Below, piece by piece: positions 35,043 to 45,524 of a stretch of DNA of 64,000 bases. Both the position numbers and the translations under genes were made by a program. Positions within the stretch are counted from its first letter, which is position 1. Every line of letters starts with the position of its first letter. The notes under the pieces were generated by a model. That model did not search any database, was not told the DNA's origin, and saw only the letters and a program-made list of their open reading frames with translations. This DNA is from Lutjanus erythropterus. Its lineage: Eukaryota; Chordata; Actinopteri; Lutjaniformes; Lutjanidae. The DNA lies in the NCBI GenBank assembly GCA_020091685.1, contig CM034602.1, forward strand, positions 2,168,936-2,232,935. The letters are read 5' to 3'.

Positions 35043-36216
35043 TATCTCACATAACCCCACTTCTAAAAACCCAAACTTTCTCTTTAACTCCTGTCTTTTC
35101 TCGCTGTCCTCTCTCTGCTCAGACCTTTGTAATGAACTAATTTACTGACGGTCTTTGTCCCTCACATCTGCAAGGACAAATGCGTGTTTTTAGCATGACT
35201 GTGTCCTCAGATGAGCTGCTGCTGCTGCTGCTGCCATCGTCCTTATACCACATTTCACTCCAGCAGTGGCCTTGTGCAGGAGTTCCCTTATCTGTAATGA
35301 ACTACGTCTCACACATTTTCAACCTGTTAGATGAAGGTTGAGTCACTTTGAATGCGAACGGTCACAACCTGCTGATTTTCATACATTCGCCCTCCCCCTC
35401 CTCCTCCTCCTGGTTAAAGGCGAACCACGGCGGCTCAATTTAGACACAGAAAAGGCGAGGAAGCCCACACAAAAAGCTGTCAGCAGGAGATAAGTCGCTG
35501 CTCACTCTGTGTCGCTGGAAATTGGTACTTTGACTTCCAGAATGTATTTGTTGCTGGCAGTGTTGCAACAAGCGGAAGAATAATGGTTTAATTTTCCCTC
35601 GACGCTGCGGTCCTCCTGACGCCTCATACATATGCAGCTTATGAGCTTCAGCTTCTGGTGATTCTGTCGCTCATGAAAACTTAAAATTCTCATACAACAC
35701 AATATGTCATCTGTGGTTCACTGGGCAGAAATTACCAGGACCGATGACATTTACAGGAATGATTTTTTTTTTCTGGCCTGACTGCTCTGCTTGACTGAGA
35801 ATGAATCCCCTGAAAAGTGTTGTTATTGTTGGAAGGTATTTATTTTCACCAAAGTGGATACTTGAACATCGTGGACAGATGGAGAGGTAGGTGAGCAGGT
35901 AGATGGAGAGTAGAGCTACAGCTGGAAATTATCTTTGACAGCATTTCATTTTTGACAGTTCATTTTCTGATGAATTAATTATCTGTTTGTCAAACAGATA
36001 TTGAAAAATATCCATCATGAGGGTGTATCTGGGTGCCATGTAGCAAGATACAAATAAATACAAATAAATACACATTGTGTAAAACGTGCGATGCATGCAT
36101 GAGGTAGAGCTTATCAAAAGAGTAGGAAAGCTGCACTTTCTACATTTTAAATGATCATGAATGATATATCATAAATGAAATTTTGTTTTAACAATAAAGT
36201 GTTAGTTACCTGGTAT
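35043..36216. other. Unassigned intronic sequence
   Basis: No exon. Short (CTG)n at 35216-35233 and (CTC)n at 35396-35411. Confidence 0.4.
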
Positions 36217-36226
36217 ATTGTTTGCT

Positions 36227-37069
36227 ATTGGGTGAGGGGGGTCACTGGTCCAATCTCTGTGACTCCAAAGTGAGATCACTGATCCCGTTTGTGATATTCA
36301 TCGTCTCATGATCTTGAGACGTAGTTGTAGAGGGGAGCGCTTCAGTTTGGTGGGCTGAGGCTTGCATCGCTGCTTTTTGCAGATGATGTGATCCTGACGG
36401 CGTCATCGGTCTGTGACCTACAGCGTTCACTGGACTGGTTCACAGCTGGGATGAGGACCAGCACCTCTAAATCTGAGGCCACGGTGCTCAGCAGGAAACT
36501 GATGGATTGTCTACTCTGGGTAGGGAGTCCTTACCCCAAGTGACGGAGTTCAAGTATCTCGGGGTCTTATTCTCAAGTTAGAGGACAGTGGAGCGTGAGA
36601 TGAGCTGAGAATCGAGAGCGATACTGCTCTTGACTTTACTGCAGTGTTGTGATAAAAAGAGAGCTGAACCAGAAAGCAAAGCTCTTTATCTACCGGTCAG
36701 CCTTCGTTCCTACTTTCACCTGTGGTCATGAAGGGTGGGTCAGGACTGAAAGAACGAGACTGCGGATACAAACGGCCAAAATGAGTTTTTTGGTATCTCC
36801 CTTAGGGAGGATGAGAAAGGAGACAGTTGAGGAGGTTCAGGCATCTTGTAAGAAAGCCACCTGGTCGCTTCCCTAGGGAGGTGTTCCAGGCATGTCCAGC
36901 TGGGAAGAGGCCACGGGGCAGACTGAGGACCAGGTGGAGGTATTGTATCCTGGCTTGGGAACTCCTCTGGATCCACGTCAGAGCTGATCATTGTGGCCGA
37001 GGAGAGGGTTCCCTGCTGGAACCGCTTTCTCTGCAACCCAACGATATGTGGTTGAAGATGGATGGATGG
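36227..37069 (+). pseudogene. Rex3-type (RTE clade) LINE, 5'-truncated and inactive
   Basis: About 36370-36540 encodes LLFADDVILTAS followed by STSKSEATVLSRK, the catalytic FADD box and following motif of a reverse transcriptase. Downstream DNA keeps the Rex3-like order: EFKYLGVLF, KRELNQKAKL.IYRS, ER.RLRIQ.AKMSFL, PPGR.PREVFQACP.GKRPRGR.RTRWR. Stops and frameshifts separate these pieces. It ends in GATG units (37057-37069), the known Rex3 3' tail, and is flanked by identical attgtttgct (36217-36226, 37070-37079). The endonuclease and most of the polymerase are missing. Confidence 0.88.
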
Positions 37070-37103
37070 ATTGTTTGCTGTCACCCTTAAACCTTAGTTT
37101 CTT

Positions 37104-37307
37104 GGTGCTCCCACAGCTCAGTTGGTAGAGTGTTTGTCCCGTGTACTAAGGCTGTTGGTCCTCTGCAGCGGTCGCTAGTTCAAATCTCGCTAGTGACCCA
37201 TTTGCTGCGTGTCATTCCCCCTGTCTCTACCCCCTTTCCTGTCATATCTTCAGCTGTCCCTATCCAATTAAAGGCAGAAGCCCAAAAATAATCTTTTAAA
37301 AAAAACG
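37104..37307 (+). mobile_element. tRNA-derived SINE with target duplication
   Basis: A box acagctcagttggtagagtg (about 37113-37132) and B box agttcaaatctc (37177-37188) lie at tRNA spacing. The body (tttgctgcgtgtcattccccctgtctct...tcatatcttcagctgtccc) and A-rich tail match a common percomorph SINE. Flanking tagtttctt is repeated at 37095-37103 and 37308-37316. It landed about 25 bp past the end of the Rex3 copy. Confidence 0.85.
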
Positions 37308-38240
37308 TAGTTTCTTCCCATCTTCCTGTGCTTTCAGATAAGAGCTAGGTCATGCAAGCGTTACTGAATGTAAACATTTATTTATTAAAACTTTATACTT
37401 TATTTTTCTTAATTTTGTACGTCTCCTAGCTTCTGACAAGCACTGAGGTCATTCTAAATATAATTTACCTGTTTCTGATCTCATCTGATCCGAAAATCTA
37501 AAGAAATATGAATGGAGTGATGCGCTCTGTTGAGTTGTTATTAGCATTATATCTCCAGTGGACATTTGAGGACGTCATCTTGGGCTTTTGGAAACACTGA
37601 CTGACATTTTTAACCATTTTCTGAAATTTTATGGACCAAACAACTGAAGTTGGTCTCTGAGTTATGGGGTATCCACAAAATACTTTGGTTTTGTCTCACC
37701 ATGTTGTCGTGCCCAACATTTCCCTTTTCTGAAGATGAACTTCGAGATATCTCTAATGTGATACGTTGCCTGCTCTGAGGGGAGCTCGTTCTGCAGTCAA
37801 AGCACACACAGATACTGTATATATCAGCCCTGAAACGGTCCCTGCTCCCTGCTGTGTGACAATAATGTAACTTTAACATTTAAAAAACAAAATGCTGTAT
37901 GATTTTCACATAAATCCACTGAAAACAACAGCTGGCTGAAATGGAAATGAATTCAATTGAAAATCTGTTTAAAACTGACCTCATGACTTTGAAAAGAGTT
38001 GACAGTGGAGTAACACAAAGGCAATTTGTGGTTAATGAGCTATATTCTTTTTAAGGATCTCCATCAGTCTCAAAATGTGACGAGACTCTTTTTACAGCGG
38101 CACAAAGACAGATTTGTCTTCCTCTGTTGTTTTTGGTGAACTCAGTTTCCTAATGAAAGACATTTGTTAGCTAATGTGACTCTTGTCTCCGTAATGACGG
38201 TGTCAGACTCTGTCACACTTTAACAAAGAGTCTAATCTTG
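37308..38240. other. Unassigned intronic sequence with MITE piece
   Basis: 37560-37642 (catttgaggacgtcatcttgg...ccattttctgaaattttatggaccaaacaact) is an internal piece of the 'gggctgcaac' MITE on the minus strand. The remainder shows no exon or named repeat. Confidence 0.5.
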
Positions 38241-38249
38241 TACTTTTGT

Positions 38250-38420
38250 TCTGTTTCTCATCCATCCTGCTTTCCCGTCATCTTCTGCTCTTCCTCTCCA
38301 TCTGCTTATAATTGATTTCACCCTCCTCTGCCTACATCTCTCCTCTCATTTCTCCTCCCAAACTATCTCTCTGTGCTTTACTTCATTTTCCTCCTCCATC
38401 ATCTCTTCTGTCTCTCTCAG
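38250..38420 (+). promoter_or_regulatory. Extended polypyrimidine tract and 3' splice site
   Basis: From about 38260 to the AG at 38419-38420 the + strand is dominated by C and T (cttcctctccatctgc, cctctcatttctcctccc, tttcctcctccatcatctcttctgtctctctcag). The terminal 25 nt are a strong U2-type acceptor with no AG close upstream. The tract is unusually long, about 160 nt, so it may bind pyrimidine-tract proteins (inference). Confidence 0.75.
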
Positions 38421-38534
38421 GTGAACAAGCAGCAGCTGCAGGCAGTGAAGGAGCGTTTCCTGGCTTTCCTCAACGGGGAAACTCAGATTGTGGCGGATGA
38501 AGCTTTCTGCAACGCTGTGAGGAGCTACTATGAG
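38421..38534 (+). CDS. cadps2: CADPS2-like exon 2 (calcium-dependent secretion activator)
   Basis: A 114-bp exon encodes 38 residues in phase 0: VNKQQLQ, then [20 protein letters not shown], then CNAVRSYYE. This is the conserved segment just after the variable N-terminus of CADPS proteins, which prime dense-core vesicles for calcium-triggered exocytosis with help from PH, C2 and MUN domains encoded further downstream. CNAVRSYYE is the CADPS2-like form; CADPS1, as I recall it, has a different residue before NAV and Q for R. Leu replaces the usual Gln in ERFQAF. The 5' side is a clear acceptor. The 3' side is GAG|gcaagg, a GC-type donor, and the next family residue is Val, so the junction is phase 0. 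No GT donor lies within 10 bp. The next exon is not in the window. Confidence 0.9.
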
Positions 38535-38539
38535 GCAAG

Positions 38540-40610
38540 GCGATTTTACCTGTACTCTATTCTCCACTTAGAAAAAAAGAAAGTGTTTGTTTTGTTTTTG
38601 TGTCTTTCAAATATGGAGAGGATCCAGGTATCCTTCAAAACACACTGGAGGCAGAGTTTGGAGGATTGGGACTCTCTTCTGGTCTGTTTGTACAGCTTCC
38701 TGCAGCACAATCCAAACCTCTAAAACTGCTGACAGTCTGTCACAAGTGTAATTAAATGCACAAGACAAGTTTAGTCCATTCAGTTGGCTTATCTCCCAGG
38801 AAACTTTGAAGCTATGTAGCACGTGCAGCGGGCCTCATGCAAGAACTACTCGCAAGAACAGATTTGTTCTTAAGTGGTGTGTACAAGTGATTTAACTTTT
38901 TTCATTCACACTTGAACTTTCTTTCAGATATTTCTTTCAGTCAGTCTGCTGGTATAGTTTTGCACTACAGACTGTGTATTTCATTAGTTTAAGGACATGT
39001 TTAGTTTGAAAAATAAATTACACTTCATAATTGTGTTGACATTATCCTGTTTGACTGCGTTTCTAATTAGAATATAATTGTAAATTGATAATTAAAACCT
39101 CTCATCATTAATTTAATGATCTATTACTGTCAGGTGTATAGGCTGTATGTCTTAAAATGCAGCTTTATGAAGTTTCTGTTCTGTCCTCGATGGAAACTTC
39201 TCGTGACCTCCTCCTCCTCCTCGCAGCCATCATTCGCCCCTTGCTGTGGCGAAGTGTTTTATTTTCTCCGAAGTCGTTTTCATATCGAGACGTTTCTTCT
39301 TTATTTCAGTGACAGTCTGAGCCTCAGGTAACACGGCATTAACAGAGCTCGTTTTTTCCAGTTCTTTGTTTTTATCAGGTCTCTTTAATGCCACCGCTGA
39401 CGCTGTTAAAATGACAGATTTTCTTTCATGGATCTCTGAAAGCAGAACTTAAAACTCTGACCTCACAAAGTCTTTCTTTTTACTCTTTGATACCATTTTC
39501 ATGAATTAATACGTCCTGACACATACAGGAAGTGCAGTCTCATATAGTATTATTGGGGTGTTAATTATGCTGATTTACGAGTCTGAGGCACGCGCACTCA
39601 AATACACACAGGTGGATCATTTACTCAGTAATCTGAGGTTATGAGTGTGATGTGACATGTTGGTATGAGCCCTTTATGAACCCTTAGCCCATATGAAAAA
39701 ACAACCAAGAGAAATTTACGATAAGCACACAAAAATGTTCTTGCATGAGGCCGTTGTCTGGATGGCAGCATATTGCTTTTTTTTAATGCCTATCAAGCAG
39801 CGCTTTATTGAACAGCTGGATTTTTGAACCAGGTTTTGTGAGATGCTCAAGTACACAGCGACGTTAGCTTAGTAAACAAGCCAACTTAGCCCTCCGAGCT
39901 AATGTGTGCTATGTATAGTAGCGACAGTCCATATGTGCAACAACATTTTGTGACACTAGATATCAAACGAAAGCCAGAGATGATATCATATTAAGTTGCT
40001 GTGAGCTGCAAATTCATCACCTCTAAGCAGAGGGTAGAAGATAACATTAACTTGTTACCTAGACCCGTCTCTGTCTCAGAATTACTACTGTCTGTGGAAG
40101 CGTCTGTTTTGGAGCATAATCCTGGTTTCACTCAGACTCATTGATGGTCTGGCCGAGTCCACAGCTGCCTGTACCTGTTGCAGACACCTTCACTGAGTGC
40201 CTGAGTGGACGGAGACTTGGTATAGTGGAATAATTTTACCTTGACGAGCAGGGTGAACACAAAGAGCTTTCACTCTGCAGCTACTTTGGGGATCAAAATG
40301 GTCATGATACTGTAATGTCTCACTTCAGTACAACACTTAAGATATTTGATACCACAGGGGAAAAACTGACTCAACATTGAGGCCATAAAATTTAAATTCT
40401 TACCTAAAGATAAAGATAACAAGACTAAAACAGACAACAGGTTTAGAAAATAAGAAGTGTGACAAGAAGACGACAGCACTGTGAGTGAAAGGAGACAGCG
40501 GTGTGTGTCGACTCGCTGTCAGAGAGAAGAAAGAACAGCTGCTACCAGAGTATTGATACTGTGAAAAAATACTTCAGATATTCTGTATTGATTTGATGAC
40601 ACACACGCAA
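38540..40610. other. Unassigned intronic sequence
   Basis: No further exon and no confidently named repeat. A (CTC)n patch lies at 39206-39223. The 116-codon frame that overlaps the exon simply reads through the donor. Confidence 0.4.
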
Positions 40611-40611
40611 A

Positions 40612-40690
40612 AGTACACTGCAGACTGACAAAAAACAAGACAGGCCGACTTGAAGAATCTCAATCGACTGAGGGTCAGAGTCTCAACTTG
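40612..40690. repeat. Dispersed repeat, second copy of the 27945 family
   Basis: actgacaaaaaacaagac and gaagaatctcaatcgactgagg parallel 27960-28020. Confidence 0.5.
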
Positions 40691-40794
40691 CATTTTTAGA
40701 TGCAGTGACAGACTTTATTTACCTACAGTCATGTCAGTCATGTCATACAGTTTTTAATTCAGTGCTGCCTGAGGGGTCAAAGGTCACAGGTATT

Positions 40795-41120
40795 CACTGT
40801 TGCTGGCAGAGATTTCTCCGTATTCTCTGAATCTTTTCATGATATTATGGATTGAGGATGGCGACATCTCTAAGTCCCTTGCAGCTGTGTGTTGAGAAAC
40901 GTTCTTGCAGCTGCTTTCTGACCATTGTACAACTTTCTTCATCTTCTGTTGCTCCTGTCACAACTTTTTTCAAACAAGTTTATCAGTTTGAACACTAAAC
41001 ATCTTTTCTTTTTTACTGTATTCAGTTGAATATGGATTGAAAAGGATTTGCAAATCACTGCATTCTGTTTTTTTTCTTATGTGTTAGACAGCATCACAAC
41101 TTTTTGCAATTGGGGTTGTG
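40795..41120. mobile_element. DNA transposon end, 'ggaattggggttgt' family
   Basis: Phrases ctgaatcttttcatgatattatgga, gatggcgacatctctaagtcccttgcagc, gttgagaaacgttcttg, aagtttatcagtttgaacac, aaaggatttgcaaatcactgcattctg and the terminal caactttttgcaattggggttgtg match, in order, a widespread fish DNA transposon whose fragment also lies at 2573-2715. The copy is internally deleted and non-coding. Confidence 0.75.
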
Positions 41121-41124
41121 TGAA

Positions 41125-41850
41125 AATAAGATCCAGGTTGTTAAAATAGGAAAAGACAACAAATATTTCTCTGAACAGATGCACCCCGGCGACACCAGAG
41201 TTGTTTTTCGGAGGCTCTTTGTCCCTTCCTGTGCTTTGAAACTGTCCCGTGTTTGGTTCTGGCCTTAGGGGGGACATCGTCCACCTCCACATCTCTGATG
41301 ACAGAGTGGTTGTTGAGCTCTTATGGCACAAAGCAATTAAGTTTATCGCCAGCGTCAGACTGAAGCAGATTAGAAAATCGATCCAGCAGCTGTTTTCTGT
41401 TTGTGAGGGAGTTTTTCTTTCTTTAGGAGCACGGTGCCACCAATCTCTCTCCTCAAACTAAAGCTTTCTAATTTCCATTGTGTTTGCTCCCTGTGACCAC
41501 CTCCATCCCACATCACTGCACAGTTTCTTTGTGACAATACTAAAATACCTCCTCCATGTACACACATTTACATTTTCTTTGCGATTTTTTTCCTAAATCT
41601 GCTCAGTGTTTGGATGGAAAGCTGTCCTCTGACTCCTCCAGAGACACTGTGATGAACCCTCCCACGTCGACTCTCGTTTCCGTCTCCGCTGGTGGAGGAG
41701 GACAGCTGTGAGCAGCGATTGCAGTGAATTTCCTCACTCTTTTTTTTTTTCCATTTTTACACACTCTGTCCCTCTTATCTGTTGCTCCTCTGCCTCCATC
41801 TCTCCCTCTATCTCCCCTCATCTTTGTCTTCCCCTCCTCTGCTGAAGCAC
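41125..41850. other. Unassigned; long pyrimidine-rich tract at the end
   Basis: 41735-41848 is strongly pyrimidine-rich on the + strand (T13 run, then cctctgcctccatctctccctctatctcccctc...) and ends in ctgctgaag, which looks like a 3' splice site next to the small frame at 41868. Confidence 0.4.
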
Positions 41851-41867
41851 TTATCAGCTGCTATGAG

Positions 41868-42044
41868 ATGCAGATCTTATTGGCACACTTGCTGCTCGTC
41901 TCCTTAATTGCCAGCGCCTGTGAGACAAGAGGATCTCACCGAAACTCTCAATCATGGCGTTTGCGTCGCGGCGGAGGAGCTGACAGGCCAAATGATCAAA
42001 GTGAGATGATTCGTGGTCCTCTCTGGACATCACCGTCCCCATGA
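41868..42044 (+). other. Small open frame with signal-peptide-like start (unproven)
   Basis: The ATG at 41868 has a purine at -3 and opens a 58-codon frame starting MQILLAHLLLVSLIASA, which has the n/h/c layout of a secretory signal with likely cleavage after ASA. It is followed by CETRGSH... and a basic RLRR that fits a furin-type site. At 42001 the DNA has CAAA|gtgaga, a fair donor, which would make this a first coding exon of 44 complete codons. The pyrimidine tract and AG upstream could alternatively be its acceptor. I recognise no family. A Leu-rich frame can arise by chance. Confidence 0.25.
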
Positions 42045-42455
42045 GCTCAGACACAAACAGTTCATGTCTCAAATGTGCTCCTGGGAAATCGGCGTTGGTG
42101 TTCACGCTGTTCGATATACTGTCATGGAGTCAGAACAAATCCCTGTTGTTATCATTATATGTGTGCAGGGTGGCGGCGCTCTGTTTTTCATTCATCATGT
42201 GAAGTCATGGCAGATGTTCCACATGAGGGAAGAGGGGTGTCACAGCAGAGAAACACGAGATGATCTATTTTCTGCCTCTCGCCCTGCTCATCATTCCTGG
42301 TAGACATGATGACGGCTTAAAAATGGAAAATACACTGAGTGGGTGTGTGAAGACGCACAAACATTTGTTTTATCTGCTTCTTTTGTTGAAGGTTGTTAAA
42401 AGAGGTATTGCATGAAATAAACAATCACAGTATCACAGTATCGGCCATTTCATAT
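42045..42455. other. Unassigned intronic sequence
   Basis: No exon or named repeat recognised. Confidence 0.4.
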
Positions 42456-42600
42456 CCAGATAACAATACTATCGCTAAGTAGCATGAACTTTTATGGAAA
42501 TTTCAATATGGTCTGCTGCAATTTTCAAATTGCAGGAGGGGCAATATTTAATAAAACCTTTTTTTTTGTAAAATTATTGTGTTGGCCTGCACATCAGAGC
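42456..42600. repeat. Unnamed MITE-like fragment
   Basis: atttcaatatggtctgctgcaattttcaaattgcagg...gttggcctgcacat parallels 14970-15085 in wording and order. Confidence 0.5.
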
Positions 42601-42607
42601 ATCTTTG

Positions 42608-42943
42608 AAGGGCTGCAGCTAATGATTTTTTTCATTATCAGTTAATCAGTGATTAGTTGATGAGTTGTTTGGTCCATAAAATGTCAGAAAATGTTGATCA
42701 ATCCCAAGATGACGTCCTCGGATGTCTTGTTTTGTCCACAACTCAAAGATATTCAGTTTACTGTCAGAGAGGAGCAACGAAACCAGAAAATATTCACATC
42801 TGAGGAGCTGAAACCTGAGAATTAAGACAACTTTCTTTAAAGAAAAAAACTGACTAATGAATTATCAAAATAGTTGTTGTAGTAGTGTAGTAGTTGTAAA
42901 AATAGACAACTAATCAATTAATCAACAAATCATTACAGTTCTA
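42608..42943 (+). mobile_element. hAT-like MITE, 'gggctgcaac' family, near full length
   Basis: aagggctgcagctaatgat through ttggtccataaaatgtcag, aagatgacgtcctcggatgtc, ctcaaagatattcagtttactg and accagaaaatattcacat to attacagttcta. A tandem 'tagttgttgtagtagtgtagtagttgt' expansion lies near 42875-42897. Flanks catctttg and catcgact share only catc, so the duplication is not convincing. Confidence 0.8.
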
Positions 42944-42949
42944 CATCGA

Positions 42950-43625
42950 CTGGTACAGATCGCAGCAAAAATCAGACATTTAAAAATGATCCTATATCAA
43001 ATCATATCTCAGCTGCAATATCATCTCTTTCAATCCTCATGATATTTTTGCCAAATGGTGTGCAGCAGGCAAAAGCAACACCTGAATCTGCTGTTTGTTT
43101 TGATCACCTGACTGTATGTTTATGACTCTCCGTGCTGTTTGACATGATTCTAGGTGGTAAACGAGGTCAGAGGTCGGTTGTGGGGATCTGTCTGCAGCGT
43201 TTTCTGGTCCGTGTCAGACTTTTCACACCCAAACCATTTACACATGACAAGACGTAGCCCCTCTTTTATGTACGAGCTCCTTGTTTTGTCTGACTGGTCA
43301 GAGTAAGGGGTGGAAATCTTTAGGAGTCTCACGATTTGATTCAGATTCCCTCAGAATCAGTTCTTGATTGAATTAACAGAAAAGGAGGCATGAAATTCAG
43401 TCTCTACACTGTGCCAAACCATTTACTGCTGTTCTTATTTCCACTGAAATACATCATGAAACATAACTGGCAATTAAGATAAATGGACCGCAGCCTTTTT
43501 ATTTTAAAAGGTTTACTGCATTAATGAATGAATGAAATCATCTGAAAGCAGTCTCCTGGCTGTATGAGGGTTTCTGAGGTGAAACAAACTGAGAATAGAG
43601 TTATTTTCTTTAACACAGAGTTGGT
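42950..43625. other. Unassigned intronic sequence
   Basis: 43315-43400 (gtggaaatctttaggagtctcacgatttgattcagatt...) resembles the end of the element at 50041-50993. No exon seen. Confidence 0.4.
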
Positions 43626-43629
43626 TTAA

Positions 43630-43975
43630 ATGAGAGCTGCACGATATGGTAAAAAAAGTCATTTTGATTATTTTGACTGTAATTGCCATTGTGCTATGAG
43701 ATACGTTTAGTGGGAATGATCATTTTAGCGTTACAATTTTCTTTTTTGATAATAATAAACTATTAAAATTGTGATCATGTGATATTTATTGGGGTCTTTA
43801 CTGAACAAACTTTCTTTCATCTGAGGAGGCGAGGGCATCATGCCGTTTTCTCACACATTGTTTCTTTTTCAAAAAACTGTGATTCGGTTCTGGTTCTGCA
43901 ATTTTGATATTGCACTTGGCCATACGGCTGTTTAGATAATATTGTGATCAGTTGTTCTCTGGCTGTTGTGCAGCT
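43630..43975. mobile_element. MITE, 'gagctgcacgatatgg' family
   Basis: It starts gagagctgcacgatatggtaaaaaaagtcattttgattattttgactg and ends near gttgtgcagctcatgcag. The 61377 and 47560 regions share ttattttgactg(at)attgc(a)a. Fish elements of this type are short and hAT-like. Boundaries approximate. Confidence 0.55.
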
Positions 43976-44099
43976 CATGCAGCTGCATTCTGCCTTTTTC
44001 AATCTGTCGACATCACGTCATTAAGCAGCATTTACAAAACTGACTTTTGACATTTGTTAATCAGTCTAGTATTTTCCATGTCTGCATTGTCCGTTTCAG

Positions 44100-44378
44100 G
44101 GGATTACTGAGCCTTTCTGAAGAAACTTTATATTTACGAGGTGTTAAAGATTTACTTTTTCAGAGCGAGCCAATGGGCTTGGAGCTGGAAGTCATAGACA
44201 GATTGCACAGACTGTGGTGGTACTATTTTAGATTCTCTTTAGTCTCAAACCTGCTATTTAGCCTCTGCAAGCAGGCCAAATTTGACATGGTGTATAACCT
44301 GATTAACACTGCCAGAGTTTGGGCTCTGATGTACCCTGAGGGGCAAAACAGTAAATACATAAATGACTTGTATTATGG
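44100..44378 (+). CDS. Candidate unassigned exon (279 bp, fully open)
   Basis: The segment sits between cattgtccgtttcag and gtgagt, both close to splice consensus, and is 279 bp with equal end phases, open in one frame throughout (about 92 residues; no in-frame ATG upstream of the acceptor). It encodes GLLSLSEETLYLRG, a helical-looking core (VIDRLHRLWWYYFRF), and ends INDLYYG. I recognise no family. The phase (2 at both ends) does not match the phase-0 intron it lies in, so it is not a simple cassette exon of cadps2. It could belong to another gene, be a degenerate transposon exon, or be chance. Confidence 0.3.
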
Positions 44379-44379
44379 G

Positions 44380-44790
44380 TGAGTGATGTGGGAGAAAAAA
44401 GGATGTTCTCTAAATGTGCAGATGATCTTGAGTCATGCAGACATGTTCCATACAAAGAAATCTACATAGCTTCCTCTTAAGATTAAATGTAGCCTGCAGA
44501 AGTCATGCAGTCTGTAAGGATTTGCAGTGCAACGCCACGCAGAGGATGGTAGACAAGCAGACGTTACTTTAAACAGTGATGTGGATGAAAGCTTCTTTTC
44601 TGGTCTTTGTTAATTAAGATTAAATTGTACATTTCTGGAAATTGAAATAAGAAACTATTACTGTTTTTGAGAAAAGATACTTTGGTAAAAACTGTAACAA
44701 AATTTTGAAAATTGTGGTTAACATTTGTCTTTTTTGTCTTTTTAGATAGCTTACAGTAGAGATCTGACTGTAATTGAGGTGGAAAAGCAG
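44380..44790. other. Unassigned intronic sequence
   Basis: 44728-44746 (gtcttttttgtctttttag) is acceptor-like, and a splice from 44378 would read GG|A TAG, an immediate stop. The 132- and 123-codon minus-strand frames over 44564-44991 are Phe/Lys-rich and look non-coding. Confidence 0.3.
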
Positions 44791-44794
44791 AGAG

Positions 44795-45480
44795 TGGGAG
44801 ATGACATGCATCAAACACATCGGGGGCGTTGTGGCAAACATGGTCAGCATCTTGCTCTGTAGGTATAGACCATATAAGAAAAGAAAAAATGCAGAAAAGC
44901 TGATGTGTGGCAGGTTGGAAAAAAAACAAAAACAAAAACCAAATCCAGATCTCTGGTTCCACATCCTTCCTGGAGAAGAAGGGGATCCCAAAAGGAGAGC
45001 AGTCAGAACGTATAAGCCTCCAGTAATTCTTTTTGATTACAATAAATATGAATTAGCTTCTGTCAGTTAAATTATGCAAAATAGGAAACTAGAAACAAGT
45101 GTATTAATAGCCAAAGCCTTCCCACTGAGATCGGAGGCACATAAGATACATGAATATTCACTGTCAGTGCTGGTGACAGTTAGGACTGATGGATATGTAG
45201 CCTGAGTGGGAGGCTGCTGGAGAACAGTCATACAGCATAGCAGCATCAGTAAACATGACTGTCATCTCCAAGTGAATCTCAGCCTGGCCCCGATCAAACA
45301 GTTTGCTATTAACACGTCTGGTTATTTACAGACAACAGACAGACTAACCAGGACATTTGATCAAATATGTAAGAGATGTCCAGATGAGCAATATTTGACC
45401 AAAGTGTGCATTGATCCTGTTAGATGGGGGAAGACGGCATGACAGCCGCCTGATCAACCTTAATTTATCAAAAAGGATAG
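44795..45480 (+). mobile_element. THAP-like inverted-repeat element, copy B
   Basis: It aligns by eye with 23730-24360: acatcgggggcgttgtggc, gaaaagctgatgtgtggcaggtt, ctctggttccacatccttcctgga, ggggatcccaaaaggagagcagtc, gattacaataaatatgaattagct, ataggaaactagaaac and gcctgatcaaccttaattta. The first Cys of the THAP-like pair remains but the second is changed (ggttgg). It has lost the clear inverted arms of copy A. Confidence 0.6.
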
Positions 45481-45524
45481 TTTGGATTATTTGAAATGGA
45501 GCTGTATGAGTTACTTGTCCACAG

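Larger units (their letters stand above)
1..38420 (+). other. cadps2: Intron 1 (3' portion) of cadps2-like gene
   Basis: I infer this as intron because it directly precedes the exon at 38421 and contains no other convincing coding exon. It ends with a pyrimidine-rich stretch and the acceptor tctctctcag. The first coding exon of CADPS proteins, which is low-complexity and ends in a conserved segment just before VNKQQLQ, was not found, so it should lie upstream of this window. The intron is therefore at least 38.4 kb. It is packed with dispersed repeats, listed separately. A first intron this long agrees with the very large mammalian CADPS2 intron 1 (family knowledge). An independent gene hidden inside cannot be excluded. 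Confidence 0.7.

Noticed and set aside
38535..38723. Read-through of the CADPS2 exon as a longer coding region
   Set aside because: Family similarity stops exactly at GAG and the downstream residues are not conserved CADPS sequence.
44564..44991. 132- and 123-codon minus-strand frames
   Set aside because: Phe/Lys-rich, overlapping each other in different frames and running into a transposon copy.
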